Of a stretch of DNA of 64,000 nucleotides, positions 1-8,459 are shown piece after piece. The notes beneath the pieces are model-generated. The model was not told the origin of the DNA and did not search any database. It saw only the letters and a list, made by a program, of their open reading frames with translations. The stretch spans positions 840,135 through 904,134 of the forward strand of contig NZ_FMUH01000002.1 in the NCBI RefSeq assembly GCF_900101025.1, written 5' to 3'. Position 1 is the first letter of the stretch; every line of letters begins with the position of its first letter. A program made the translations under genes and the position numbers. Source of the stretch: Klenkia marina. Lineage in GTDB: Bacteria; Actinomycetota; Actinomycetes; Mycobacteriales; Geodermatophilaceae.

Positions 1-84
1 CTCCGCGTCGCAGGCGTCGATCTCTCCGCGGAGCTCGCCGATGCGGGTGGTCGGGTCGACGGCGGCGTCGGTGGTCGTGCTCAT
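1..84 (-). CDS. Chorismate mutase (AroQ type), N-terminal fragment
   Basis: Only the first 28 codons lie in the window; the gene runs off the left edge. The peptide begins MSTTTDAAVD and continues with IGELRGEIDACDAE, which resembles the first helix of AroQ-fold chorismate mutases (typically IxxLRxEIDxxD). Chorismate mutase converts chorismate to prephenate, the branch point to Phe and Tyr. An AGGAGG-type ribosome binding site precedes the ATG at 84. The position divergent from a UvrD/PcrA helicase matches the mycobacterial neighbourhood, which supports the call. Upstream lie a Phe-Tyr-Tyr leader ORF and a terminator-like hairpin, annotated separately. Confidence 0.75.
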   Translation of the reverse strand, partial: MSTTTDAAVDPTTRIGELRGEIDACDAE

Positions 85-120
85 GGTCGTCCTCCTGGTG
101 GGAGGGCCGTCGGACCCCGG

Positions 121-160
121 AGACGAAGAAACCCCGGGCTCCTGGGCCCGGGGTTCGTCT
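121..160 (-). terminator. Terminator-like hairpin in the chorismate mutase leader (candidate attenuator)
   Basis: Read on the minus strand, AGACGAACCCCGGGC (160 to 146), a 6-nt loop and GCCCGGGGT (139 to 131) form a stem that is extended by the outer AGACG/CGTCT pairing. The 3' side is T-rich (TTTCTTC), unusual in this GC-rich DNA and typical of an intrinsic terminator. It lies between the leader ORF stop (171-169) and the aroQ start (84), so it would terminate transcription before the gene. Confidence 0.65.
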
Positions 161-168
161 GTCAGTGG

Positions 169-231
169 CTAGCGCTGAGGGACGGCGACCGGTACCCGGT
201 GGCCGTAGTAAAAGCTCTGCGCGCTCAGCAC
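169..231 (-). CDS. Putative Phe/Tyr leader peptide of chorismate mutase
   Basis: A 20-codon ORF with GTG start at 231-229 and stop TAG at 171-169. It encodes VLSAQSFYYGHRVPVAVPQR, with adjacent Phe-Tyr-Tyr codons at positions 7-9 (nt 213-205). A -10-like CAGACT (244-239) stands 7 nt before the GTG, the same leaderless arrangement seen at many genes here. An imperfect hairpin (206-182) starts directly 3' of the Tyr codons, and the terminator-like hairpin follows. This is the architecture of ribosome-mediated attenuation. The ORF could be fortuitous; the case rests on the combination of FYY codons, the two hairpins and the aromatic biosynthesis gene downstream. Confidence 0.55.
   Translation of the reverse strand: MLSAQSFYYGHRVPVAVPQR
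182..206 (-). promoter_or_regulatory. Candidate leader hairpin 1 of the attenuator
   Basis: ACGGC and ACCGG (182-192) pair with CCGGT and GCCGT (196-206) around a 3-nt loop with one mismatch. On the minus strand the stem begins immediately after the two Tyr codons, so a ribosome stalled on them would cover its 5' arm. That would free the 3' arm to interfere with the terminator stem. Confidence 0.45.
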
Positions 232-300
232 GAGGGAGAGTCTGCCACACCCCGCGGGCCCGGGGGAGTGTCGGTGCCGGCGCCTAAGCTCGACGGCGTC

Positions 301-2592
301 ATGAGCAGCCCCCAGATCTCCCTCCCCGGTACCGCCGCCCTGCCCCGCCAGACCTCCGGTCAGGTCGGTCGCGAGCTCGACCGCATGCTCGCCGGCCTCA
401 ACGGCCCGCAGCGCGACGCGGTGGTGCACGAGGGCGGGCCGCTGCTCATCGTGGCCGGCGCCGGGTCGGGCAAGACGCGCGTGCTCACGCACCGCATCGC
501 CTACCTGCTGGGCGCCCGCGGGGCGCACCCGGGCGAGATCATGGCGATCACCTTCACCAACAAGGCCGCCGGCGAGATGAAGGAGCGGGTCGCCCAGCTG
601 GTCGGCCCGCGCGCCCGGGCGATGTGGGTGTCGACCTTCCACTCGATGTGCGTGCGCATCCTGCGCGCCGAGGCTGCGAAGCTCGGCCTGAAGAGCTCGT
701 TCACCATCTACGACCAGGGCGACTCGGTGCGGCTGCTCACGATGGTGGCCCGCGACCTCGACCTCGACGCCAAGCGCTACCCCGGGCGCAGCCTGGCCAC
801 CCAGATCTCGAACCTGAAGAACGAGCTGGTCGACGAGGAGTCCTACGCCCCGGTCACCGCGCCGGAGAAGGTGCTGGGCGAGGTCTACGCGCTGTACCAG
901 CGCCGGCTGCGCGAGGCGCACGCCATGGACTTCGACGACCTCATCATGACGACGGTCAACCTGCTGCAGGCCTTCCCCGACGTCGCCGAGCACTACCGGC
1001 GCCGGTTCCGGCACGTGCTCGTCGACGAGTACCAGGACACCAACCACGCGCAGTACGCGCTGGTGCGCGAGCTCGTCGGGTTCCCGGGCGGGCCGGTGCC
1101 GCCGGCCGAGCTCTGCGTCGTCGGTGACGCCGACCAGTCGATCTACGCCTTCCGCGGCGCCACGATCCGCAACATCGACGAGTTCGAGCGCGACTACCCC
1201 GAGGCCACCACCATCGTGCTGGAGCAGAACTACCGCTCCACCCAGCGCATCCTGCGCGCGGCCAACCAGGTCATCGCCCGCAACACCGCCCGGCGCCCGA
1301 AGAACCTGTGGTCCGACGCCGGCGACGGCGAGCTCATCGAGGGCTACGTCGGGGAGAACGAGCACGACGAGGCGGCCTGGGTCGCCGAGCAGATCGACAA
1401 GCTGGTCGACGCCGGTGACGCCCGGCCCAAGGACATCGCGGTCTTCTACCGCACGAACAACGCCTCCCGCGTCTTCGAGGAGGTGTTCATCCGGGTCGGC
1501 ATGCCCTACAAGGTGGTCGGCGGGGTGCGCTTCTACGAGCGCAAGGAGGTCCGTGATGCGCTGGCCTACCTGAAGGTGGTCAGCAACCCCACCGACGTGG
1601 TCAGCCTGCGGCGGGTGCTCAACACACCCAAGCGCGGCATCGGCGACCGCGCCGAGGCGTGCGTCGAGACCCTGGCCGACCGCGAGCGCATCGCGTTCGC
1701 CACGGCGCTGCGCCGGGCCGACGAGGCCCCGGGCCTGGCCACCCGGTCGCTGAAGAACATCCAGGAGTTCGTCTCGCTGCTCGAGGAGTTCGAGCACCTG
1801 CTGGCCACCGGCTCGGGGCCCAGCGCCCTGCTCGAGTCGATCCTCGAGCGCAGCGGCCTGCTCAGCGAGCTCGAGTCCTCCACCGACCCCCAGGACGAGG
1901 GCCGCGTCGACAACCTGCACGAACTGGTCAGCGTCGCGGCCGAGTTCGAGGCCGTGAACCCCGAGGGCTCGGTCACCGACTTCCTGGAGCAGGTCTCGCT
2001 GGTCGCCGACGCCGACCAGATCCCCGTCGCCGGGGACGACGCCGGGGTGGTCACCATGATGACCCTGCACACCGCCAAGGGCCTGGAGTTCCCGGTCGTC
2101 TTCCTGACCGCTCTCGAGGACGGCGTCTTCCCGCACCTGCGCGCGCTGGGAGACAGCAAGGAGCTCGAGGAGGAGCGCCGGCTGGCCTACGTCGGCATCA
2201 CCCGCGCCCGAGAGCGGCTGTACCTCTCCCGCGCCACCGTGCGCACCTCCTGGGGGCAGCCGGCCTACAACCCGCCGTCGCGCTTCCTGGACGAACTGCC
2301 CGACGACGCCGTGCACTGGACCGGGGTCGACCCCAAGCCCTCGGCCGCCTACGGCTCGGCGCAGCGCCGGGTGGCCGCCACCGGGCTGTCCACCGGCGGT
2401 CTGCGCGGCGGGGCCGGCAACCGCCAGGTCATCAGCGTCGACGTGGGTGACCGGGTCAGCCACGACGCCTTCGGGCTGGGCACGGTGGTCGAGATCAACG
2501 GGGTCGGCGACAAGGCCCAGGCCACCGTCGACTTCGGTTCCGGCGGCGTCAAGCGCCTGGTCCTGCGCTACGCCCCGGTGGTGAAGCTGTGA
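301..2592 (+). CDS. pcrA: ATP-dependent DNA helicase PcrA/UvrD (SF1A)
   Basis: 763 aa. A 3'-5' helicase of DNA repair and replication-fork maintenance. Visible motifs in order: Q-motif region GPQRDAV; Walker A AGAGSGKT (residues 52-59); VDEYQDTN; GDADQSIYAFRGA; EQNYRST; TLHTAKGLEFPVV; VGITRARERLYLS. A C-terminal Tudor-like segment (VGDRVSHDAFGLGTVVE) is typical of actinobacterial UvrD1/PcrA. ATG 301 is preferred over the upstream GTG at 199 because the protein then starts like its relatives and a TAAGCT hexamer (285-290) lies just upstream. The gene is divergent from the chorismate mutase gene, as in mycobacteria. Confidence 0.95.
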   Translation: MSSPQISLPGTAALPRQTSGQVGRELDRMLAGLNGPQRDAVVHEGGPLLIVAGAGSGKTRVLTHRIAYLLGARGAHPGEIMAITFTNKAAGEMKERVAQLVGPRARAMWVSTFHSMCVRILRAEAAKLGLKSSFTIYDQGDSVRLLTMVARDLDLDAKRYPGRSLATQISNLKNELVDEESYAPVTAPEKVLGEVYALYQRRLREAHAMDFDDLIMTTVNLLQAFPDVAEHYRRRFRHVLVDEYQDTNHAQYALVRELVGFPGGPVPPAELCVVGDADQSIYAFRGATIRNIDEFERDYPEATTIVLEQNYRSTQRILRAANQVIARNTARRPKNLWSDAGDGELIEGYVGENEHDEAAWVAEQIDKLVDAGDARPKDIAVFYRTNNASRVFEEVFIRVGMPYKVVGGVRFYERKEVRDALAYLKVVSNPTDVVSLRRVLNTPKRGIGDRAEACVETLADRERIAFATALRRADEAPGLATRSLKNIQEFVSLLEEFEHLLATGSGPSALLESILERSGLLSELESSTDPQDEGRVDNLHELVSVAAEFEAVNPEGSVTDFLEQVSLVADADQIPVAGDDAGVVTMMTLHTAKGLEFPVVFLTALEDGVFPHLRALGDSKELEEERRLAYVGITRARERLYLSRATVRTSWGQPAYNPPSRFLDELPDDAVHWTGVDPKPSAAYGSAQRRVAATGLSTGGLRGGAGNRQVISVDVGDRVSHDAFGLGTVVEINGVGDKAQATVDFGSGGVKRLVLRYAPVVKL

Positions 2593-2826
2593 GGGCGACT
2601 CCGTCGACCTCACAGACTTCACCACCGGATGACACGGCGATCCTGCGGATCGCACCGCGGCCAGGAGCCGTGCCCCGGGTGAGCTGAGCGCGTCCGTCGT
2701 TCGATCGGGGACCCTGCGGGCCCCCTCCTCGCGACCGAGCAGCTGTCGGCCGGCGGTCGAGCCCCTCCTCGGGGAGCCTCCGGCCCCGCTCGTCGGGACT
2801 CAGCGCCTGCGGCGCAGCAGTGCTCC
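2593..2826. other. Intergenic spacer, convergent genes
   Basis: 234 bp between the ends of pcrA and the M23 peptidase gene. It holds short inverted repeats such as GCGATC-ctgcg-GATCGC (2637-2653) and GCGCC-tgc-GGCGC near 2801, which could serve as terminators. No convincing coding sequence was seen. Confidence 0.5.
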
Positions 2827-3723
2827 TTACCCGCCGATCTCGACGCCGCGGTCGTTCAGCCAGGCTTCGGGGTCGGTGGGGCGGCCGGTCATGGAGCCGA
2901 CGTGGATCTCGAAGTGCAGGTGGGGGCCGGTCGACTGGCCCTCGCTGCCGACCTTGGCGATGACGTCGCCGGCGGACACCACGTCGCCGGCCTCGACGTC
3001 CATGTAGCGCATGTGGCCGTAGATCTCGACGTTGCCGTCGGCGTCCTGGATGTAGATGGCGTTGCCGTAGCCGCTCGCGGGGCCCGCCCGCAGCACGACG
3101 CCGTCCGCCGCGGCGACGATCGGGGTGCCGAGCGGGGCCGCGAGGTCGATGCCCCAGTGCATCTGGCCCCAGCGCTGGCAGAAGCAGGTGGTCATCACGC
3201 CGTCGGTGGGCAGCACGAAGTCGGGCTCGCGCTCGGCCCGGGACGCGGCGAGGTCGGACAGGCGGGACGCGGCCTCGGCGGCGGTGATCTCGCGGCGGGC
3301 GTCGACGTCCTCCATGCCGCCGGCGAAGTTCGACTCGGCGGCCGACAGGCCGTAGTCGGCGGCGTCGCCGACCGGGGCGCTGGGGATCGGGGACCCGGAG
3401 GTGCCGAGCACGGCGGCCAGCAGCCCGCCGACCGACAGCGCGGCCAGCAGCGCGGGGGAGCGACGACGCGGAGGGCGGGGGACGCGGTGCCGGCCGCGGG
3501 CGGCAGGCGGGCGGGGTCCGGAGGTGAGGACCTCGACCGCACCCACGGTGGACCGGCTCCTGCCGGTGTCGTCCAGGGGGTTGCGGGGAGCGGGCAACGG
3601 GTCGAACAGCTCGCTGGCGTCGTGCGGCACGCGGGTGTCCAGGACGTCGGCGTCGAGGACCGACCTGTCGCGCACCGGCCGTCCGGTGCGGGGACGACCC
3701 ACGAGGTCACGAGACCGGGACAA
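2827..3723 (-). CDS. M23 family (LytM-type) peptidoglycan endopeptidase, membrane-anchored
   Basis: About 298 aa from a TTG at 3723; the start is uncertain and GTG 3702 is an alternative. A basic Pro/Arg-rich cytoplasmic part leads to one membrane segment (LLAALSVGGLLAAVLG). An alpha-helical stretch follows, then the LytM/M23 domain with HWGIDLAAPLG (zinc His and Asp) and GPHLHFEIH (HxH). M23 enzymes cut peptide cross-links in the wall. The domain begins MTTCFCQRWG, with two cysteines at positions usually held by small or aromatic residues. It occupies the same place as the M23 gene between uvrD1 and sucC in mycobacteria. Confidence 0.85.
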   Translation of the reverse strand: MSRSRDLVGRPRTGRPVRDRSVLDADVLDTRVPHDASELFDPLPAPRNPLDDTGRSRSTVGAVEVLTSGPRPPAARGRHRVPRPPRRRSPALLAALSVGGLLAAVLGTSGSPIPSAPVGDAADYGLSAAESNFAGGMEDVDARREITAAEAASRLSDLAASRAEREPDFVLPTDGVMTTCFCQRWGQMHWGIDLAAPLGTPIVAAADGVVLRAGPASGYGNAIYIQDADGNVEIYGHMRYMDVEAGDVVSAGDVIAKVGSEGQSTGPHLHFEIHVGSMTGRPTDPEAWLNDRGVEIGG

Positions 3724-3927
3724 GCGGGCACCGCCTTCCGACGCCGTCCCGCCCGGGGGAGCTGGTCGCCGTCCGGCTGGGCCGGGCGGCGGGGTGGGGC
3801 GGTGTCGCGAGTGTGTGACGTCAGGATCGACGTGCGCCGACGGGTTGCCGACTGCGTGATCGCATTGTGACCACGCGTGACCCGATGGGGCGGGGAGGTG
3901 AGCGGCGTGTCGTTCTGTCGACTTCTC

Positions 3928-3949
3928 GTCACGCTCCGTGGAGCGTGAC
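3928..3949 (-). terminator. Hairpin directly after the lipase gene
   Basis: GTCACGCTCC (3928-3937) and GGAGCGTGAC (3940-3949) form a perfect 10-bp inverted repeat. It starts 1 nt after the lipase stop codon on the minus strand, so it is the likely terminator of that gene. Confidence 0.7.
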
Positions 3950-3950
3950 C

Positions 3951-4850
3951 TCAGGCGGCGACTGCGTGGGACGCGCTGCTGCGGTGCCCGGCCAGGACGG
4001 CGGCCACCTCGTCGAGCACCGGACGGGTGATCGGCAGCGACATGTGGCCCACACCCCGCACCAGCACGTTGCGGGCGTGCAGGTCGGGGTGGTCGCACCG
4101 ACCCCGGGTGACCGGCAGGACGAGCTGGTCCAGGTCGCTCCACACCGCGGTGACCGGGACGTCGAGCTGCGGCGCCGGGGCCGCCAGCTCGGCCATCAGC
4201 TCCGAGCCCGGGCGCAGCTGGCGGATGAGCGGGGTCGGGCCGGCGTGGGCCCAGGCCGTGCCGCCGTGCGGGGTGCCCAGGGTGGTGAGCGAGGCCATGC
4301 GCGCCGTGCCGCCGCACTGCAGCAGGTAGCGGGCGACCAACCCGCCCAGGCTGTGCCCCACCACGTGCACCCGGTCGTGGCCGGTCTCCTCGCAGACGGC
4401 GGCGAGGTGCTCCTCGAGCTGGTGGGCCGCCACCCGGACGTCCTGCACCAGCGGGCTGTAGTTCCAGGTGCTCACCGAGGTGAAGCCGCGGCGGCGCAGC
4501 GACCGGGACATCACCGTGAAGACCGAGCGGTTGTCGACCATGCCGTGCACCAGCACGACCGGCACCCGGGCGGCCAGCGGGTCGGCGGCGAAGAACGCGC
4601 GGACGGCCGGCGGTTGCCAGTCGGGGCGGATCCGCTCGTCGACGCAGAGCGTCTCGGCACGCGTGCCCAGCGGCCACAGCACCGCGTGCGCGCCCACCCA
4701 GGCCAGCTCGGTGAGACCGCCGGCGAGGGTGGCCGGGCGGCACAACGACCGCAGGGTGCGCGCCGCGGTGACCACGCCGGACGCGCCGCTGGCCACCAGA
4801 CCGGGCGCGCCGTGCCAGGCTGGGGCCGACGCGGACGTCGTCACGGGCAC
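3951..4850 (-). CDS. Alpha/beta hydrolase, lipase/esterase-like
   Basis: 299 aa. It has the oxyanion region VVLVHGMVDN, the nucleophile elbow GHSLGG (catalytic Ser), a TLGTPHGGT segment typical of triacylglycerol lipases and PGAP1-like hydrolases, a downstream Asp region (AVWSDLDQLV) and a late His in GVGHMSLP. No clear signal peptide is seen; the N-terminus (ASGASGVVTAARTL) is only weakly hydrophobic. The substrate is unknown. It is monocistronic, with its own hairpin terminator, and divergent from the membrane protein gene at 5023. Confidence 0.8.
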   Translation of the reverse strand: MPVTTSASAPAWHGAPGLVASGASGVVTAARTLRSLCRPATLAGGLTELAWVGAHAVLWPLGTRAETLCVDERIRPDWQPPAVRAFFAADPLAARVPVVLVHGMVDNRSVFTVMSRSLRRRGFTSVSTWNYSPLVQDVRVAAHQLEEHLAAVCEETGHDRVHVVGHSLGGLVARYLLQCGGTARMASLTTLGTPHGGTAWAHAGPTPLIRQLRPGSELMAELAAPAPQLDVPVTAVWSDLDQLVLPVTRGRCDHPDLHARNVLVRGVGHMSLPITRPVLDEVAAVLAGHRSSASHAVAA

Positions 4851-4940
4851 CTCCCGGGTCGAGTGCGGCTCCGGGCCGGTGCGGCCGGGCTGTGGTGGGA
4901 CTCACGAATTCCTGCCCCGTTCATGCCACGGTAATGCCCT

Positions 4941-4962
4941 CGTGTGTCCACCGTCACACACG
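4941..4962. promoter_or_regulatory. Inverted repeat in a divergent promoter region (possible operator)
   Basis: CGTGTGT (4941-4947) and ACACACG (4956-4962) form a 7-bp inverted repeat with 8-nt spacing, between the divergent lipase and membrane protein genes. The geometry suits a dimeric repressor. No regulator gene is adjacent, so this is weak. Confidence 0.3.
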
Positions 4963-5022
4963 ACGCCCCGACACGATCACGATGCGGTCTCGACGGACGT
5001 CGACCGTGCCGAGGAGGAATGC

Positions 5023-6147
5023 GTGGCCCCCCGCAGGACAGACCAGCAGCGCCGCCCCAGCAGCCCGGCCCGGGGTGCCACCGCCAGCGCCCGGCGGGGG
5101 GCTCCGTCGCGTCGCACCGCGCCCGCCGTCCCGGTCGACCGCCTGGTGGTCGGGCCCGTGCCCGTGGTGGCCCGGGCGGCGGGGGCCCTCCTGGCGCTGG
5201 CCGGGCTGGTCGGCGCCGTCGCGGTGTTCCCGGCCTACCTGGTGGTCGACGACGTCCGGCTGTCGCTGGCCACCGGCCCCCTCGACGTGCTCGTCGCGCT
5301 CGTGGCGCCGGTCGTCGCGCTGGCGGTCGGCGGGCTCACGGTCGCGGGCCGGGTGCCGCGCTTCGGCCTGGCGTACGCAGCCGTGACCGGCGGCCTGGCC
5401 GTGGGGCGGGTGCTCATCGAGCTGCACCAGGGCACGGCGTCCACCACGCGCCCGGGCATCGAGGTGCTGGCCGGTGACCTCGTCGTGACCAGCACCGTGC
5501 GGACCGCGCCCGGCTGGGTGCTCGGCCTCGCGGCCCTGGTCCTGTCGGTGCTGGCCGGCCTGCTCGCGCTGGTCGCCTGGGGGCGCACCGTGATGGAGGA
5601 CGCCGGGTCGCTGGACCCGCTGCGCCCGGTGCTGGCCGGCAGTGCCGTCCTGCTCGGGGCCCTGGCTGCGCTCTGCCTCGCGCTGCCCGCGGCCGACGTC
5701 CGCGACGAGCTGGTCACCGACCCCCGCACCGGTCTGGTGAGCGTGGTGACCGCCGAGGGGCCGCGCGCGCTGCTCGAGCGGCCCGGCGCGGCCCTGCTCG
5801 GCGGCCTGCTGCTGGCGGGTGCGCTGCTGCTGTCGGGTGTCGTGGCCGCGTCGCTGCGCCCGCGGCTGGCCGCGGTGGGCGGGCTGCTGGCCGTCGGGGT
5901 GGCCGTGCTGGCCGCGGGGCTCGCCGGACTCCGGGACGCCCTGCACTCCCCGGACCTGGACTGGACGCTGCCCGGCGTCGGTCTGCTGCTCGCCGGCCTC
6001 GCCCTGTCCGGCCTGGCGGGGCTGGCCTGGCGGTGGCGACCCGCCCCCGGTCGTACCCCCGGACGGGCCCTCGGCCTCGGCGACCCGGACGACCTGCTCG
6101 ACGAGGCCGCCGACGCCTTCCCTGAGGGTCGTCGCGGCGGCCGCTGA
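5023..6147 (+). CDS. Polytopic membrane protein, unknown function
   Basis: 374 aa from GTG 5023, chosen because GAGGAGG lies at 5010-5016. A basic, Ser/Arg/Pro-rich N-terminus of about 45 residues precedes roughly 8-9 hydrophobic segments, for example ARAAGALLALAGLVGAVAVF, LDVLVALVAPVVALAVGG, VLGLAALVLSVLAGLLALVA and PGVGLLLAGLALSGLAGLAW. The C-terminus is soluble and acidic. I do not recognise a family. It sits between the lipase gene and sucC, on the sucC strand. Confidence 0.75.
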   Translation: MAPRRTDQQRRPSSPARGATASARRGAPSRRTAPAVPVDRLVVGPVPVVARAAGALLALAGLVGAVAVFPAYLVVDDVRLSLATGPLDVLVALVAPVVALAVGGLTVAGRVPRFGLAYAAVTGGLAVGRVLIELHQGTASTTRPGIEVLAGDLVVTSTVRTAPGWVLGLAALVLSVLAGLLALVAWGRTVMEDAGSLDPLRPVLAGSAVLLGALAALCLALPAADVRDELVTDPRTGLVSVVTAEGPRALLERPGAALLGGLLLAGALLLSGVVAASLRPRLAAVGGLLAVGVAVLAAGLAGLRDALHSPDLDWTLPGVGLLLAGLALSGLAGLAWRWRPAPGRTPGRALGLGDPDDLLDEAADAFPEGRRGGR

Positions 6148-6217
6148 GCGAGGTGCGCACCCTGTGATGCGTCCCACGGACCGCGACGGGTGGTCGGCAG
6201 GGCGGTTGCCGGGGCGT

Positions 6218-6231
6218 TACGGTCTCTCTTC
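6218..6231 (+). promoter_or_regulatory. sucC -10 element, leaderless type
   Basis: TACGGT (6218-6223) lies 8 nt before the sucC GTG, and there is no Shine-Dalgarno sequence. This suggests transcription starts at or next to the start codon. Confidence 0.55.
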
Positions 6232-7395
6232 GTGGATCTCTTCGAGTACCAGGCCCGTGACATGTTCGCAGCGCACGGCGTGCCCGTGCTCCCCGGCGGC
6301 GTAGCCGAGACCCCTGAGCAGGCCGAGGCCATCGCCCGCGACATCGCGGGCCAGGTCGTCGTCAAGGCCCAGGTCAAGGTCGGCGGCCGGGGCAAGGCCG
6401 GTGGCGTCAAGCTCGCCGACTCCCCGGAGGAGGCCAAGGCCCGCGCCACCGACATCCTCGGCCTCGACATCAAGGGCCACGTCACCCGCAAGGTGATGGT
6501 GGCCCAGGCCAGCGACATCGCGGAGGAGTACTACTTCTCCTACCTCCTCGACCGCTCCAACCGCACCTTCCTGGCCATGGCCAGCGTCGAGGGCGGCATG
6601 GAGATCGAGGAGATCGCGGTCACCAAGCCCGAGGCCCTGGCCCGCATCGCCGTCGACGCGACCGTCGGCGTGGACCGCGCCAAGGCCGAGGAGATCGTCG
6701 ACGCGGCGAAGTTCCCCGCCGAGGTGCGCGACCAGGTCATCGACATCGCCATCAAGCTCTGGGACGTGTTCTCGAAGGAGGACGCGACCCTGGTCGAGGT
6801 CAACCCGCTGGCCAAGGCGCCCGACGGCACCGTCCTGGCCCTCGACGGCAAGGTCACCCTCGACGAGAACGCCGCCTTCCGGCAGGCCGGGCACGAGGCC
6901 CTCGAGGACGCCGCCGCGGCCGACCCGCTCGAGGCCGCCGCGAAGGAGAAGGGCCTCAACTACGTCAAGCTCGAGGGCGAGGTCGGCATCATCGGCAACG
7001 GCGCCGGCCTGGTCATGAGCACCCTGGACGTCGTCGCCTACGCCGGTGAGGAGTTCGGCGGGGTCCGCCCGGCCAACTTCCTCGACATCGGTGGCGGCGC
7101 CTCGGCGCAGGTCATGGCCGACGGTCTGGGCATCATCCTCGGCGACCCGGCCGTGAAGAGCGTCTTCGTCAACGTCTTCGGCGGCATCACAGCCTGCGAC
7201 GCGGTCGCCGACGGCATCGTGTCCGCGCTGGCGATGCTCGGCGACGACGCCACCAAGCCCCTCGTCGTCCGCCTCGACGGCAACAACGTCGACGAGGGCC
7301 GCCGCATCCTCGCCGAGGCCGCCCACCCGCTGGTCACCGTGGTCGACACCATGGACGGCGCCGCCCGCCGGGCCGCCGAGCTCGCCGCCGCCTGA
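6232..7395 (+). CDS. sucC: Succinate-CoA ligase [ADP-forming] subunit beta
   Basis: 387 aa. The beta subunit (ATP-grasp fold) of succinyl-CoA synthetase, which makes succinate plus ATP/GTP in the TCA cycle. The start [20 protein letters not shown] is characteristic. [12 protein letters not shown] is in the ATP-grasp domain, VEVNPLA in the metal site, and the C-terminal CoA-ligase domain carries FLDIGGGA and [14 protein letters not shown] 6232 is used because it gives the family N-terminus. sucD follows after 34 bp with its own Shine-Dalgarno sequence, so the two are presumably co-transcribed. Confidence 0.97.
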   Translation: MDLFEYQARDMFAAHGVPVLPGGVAETPEQAEAIARDIAGQVVVKAQVKVGGRGKAGGVKLADSPEEAKARATDILGLDIKGHVTRKVMVAQASDIAEEYYFSYLLDRSNRTFLAMASVEGGMEIEEIAVTKPEALARIAVDATVGVDRAKAEEIVDAAKFPAEVRDQVIDIAIKLWDVFSKEDATLVEVNPLAKAPDGTVLALDGKVTLDENAAFRQAGHEALEDAAAADPLEAAAKEKGLNYVKLEGEVGIIGNGAGLVMSTLDVVAYAGEEFGGVRPANFLDIGGGASAQVMADGLGIILGDPAVKSVFVNVFGGITACDAVADGIVSALAMLGDDATKPLVVRLDGNNVDEGRRILAEAAHPLVTVVDTMDGAARRAAELAAA

Positions 7396-7429
7396 TCCCG
7401 ACCTGCTGACTGCGAAGGACACCTGAACC

Positions 7430-8305
7430 ATGAGCATCTTCCTCACCGAGAACAGCAAGGTCATCGTCCAGGGCATCACCGGGTCGGAGGGTCGCAAGCA
7501 CACCCAGCGCATGCTGGCCTCCGGCACCGCGGTGGTCGGCGGCGTGAACCCCTCCAAGGCCGGCCAGACCGTCGACTTCGACGGCACCTCCGTGCCGGTC
7601 TTCGGCTCCGTCGCCGAGGCCATGAAGGAGACCGGGGCCGACGTCACCGTCGTCTTCGTGCCCCCGAAGTTCGCCAAGGGCGCCGTCGTCGAGGCCGTGG
7701 ACGCCGGCATCGGCCTGTGCGTGGTCATCACCGAGGGCATCCCGGTCAAGGACTCGACCGAGTTCTGGGCCTACGCCCAGGGCAAGAGCACCCGGATCAT
7801 CGGCCCCAACTGCCCGGGCTTGATCAGCCCCGGGCGCTCGAACGCCGGCATCATCCCGGCCAACATCACCCAGGCCGGCAAGATCGGGCTGGTCTCCAAG
7901 TCCGGCACGCTGACCTACCAGATGATGTACGAGCTGCGCGACATCGGTTTCTCCACCGCCATCGGCATCGGCGGCGACCCGGTCATCGGCACCACGCACA
8001 TCGACGCGCTGCAGGCCTTCCAGGACGACCCGGAGACCGAGGCCATCGTGATGATCGGCGAGATCGGCGGCGACGCCGAGGAGCGCGCCGCCGAGTTCAT
8101 CAAGGCCCACGTCACCAAGCCCGTCGTCGGCTACGTCGCCGGCTTCACCGCCCCCGAGGGCAAGACCATGGGCCACGCCGGCGCCATCGTCTCCGGCTCG
8201 GCCGGGACCGCCCAGGCCAAGAAGGAGGCCCTCGAGGCCGCCGGCGTCAAGGTCGGCAAGACCCCCTCGGAGACCGCGCGCCTCATGCGCGAGCTCCTGG
8301 GCTGA
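7430..8305 (+). CDS. sucD: Succinate-CoA ligase subunit alpha
   Basis: 291 aa. The alpha subunit carries the CoA-binding Rossmann domain ([13 protein letters not shown]) and the phosphohistidine loop ([12 protein letters not shown]), where His is transiently phosphorylated. [11 protein letters not shown] and [10 protein letters not shown] are family signatures. GAAGGA before the ATG acts as the ribosome binding site. It pairs with SucC and is followed by a very strong terminator at 8322-8356. Confidence 0.97.
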   Translation: MSIFLTENSKVIVQGITGSEGRKHTQRMLASGTAVVGGVNPSKAGQTVDFDGTSVPVFGSVAEAMKETGADVTVVFVPPKFAKGAVVEAVDAGIGLCVVITEGIPVKDSTEFWAYAQGKSTRIIGPNCPGLISPGRSNAGIIPANITQAGKIGLVSKSGTLTYQMMYELRDIGFSTAIGIGGDPVIGTTHIDALQAFQDDPETEAIVMIGEIGGDAEERAAEFIKAHVTKPVVGYVAGFTAPEGKTMGHAGAIVSGSAGTAQAKKEALEAAGVKVGKTPSETARLMRELLG

Positions 8306-8321
8306 CCCACCCGCACCCGGC

Positions 8322-8356
8322 GGCGGGGTACCCCTCGAACGGAGGGGTACCCCGCC
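8322..8356 (+). terminator. Terminator after sucCD
   Basis: GGCGGGGTACCCCTC (8322-8336) and GAGGGGTACCCCGCC (8342-8356) form a perfect 15-bp stem with a 5-nt loop, 17 nt after the sucD stop. Confidence 0.85.
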
Positions 8357-8459
8357 GCTCTGCGGTTGCGGCACCCCCGGCGCGTGGAGACCATGCGTGC
8401 CGGGACCCTGACATGCTGATCACGTCCCACCCGGAACGACTCAGGAGAGAAGCCGAGCG

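Noticed and set aside
169..2655. Very long minus-strand open frame opposite pcrA, and many similar frames opposite other genes
   Set aside because: Antisense shadow of GC-rich coding DNA: no family signatures, and the opposite strand encodes a complete helicase. Only its last 20 codons are kept, as a leader peptide.
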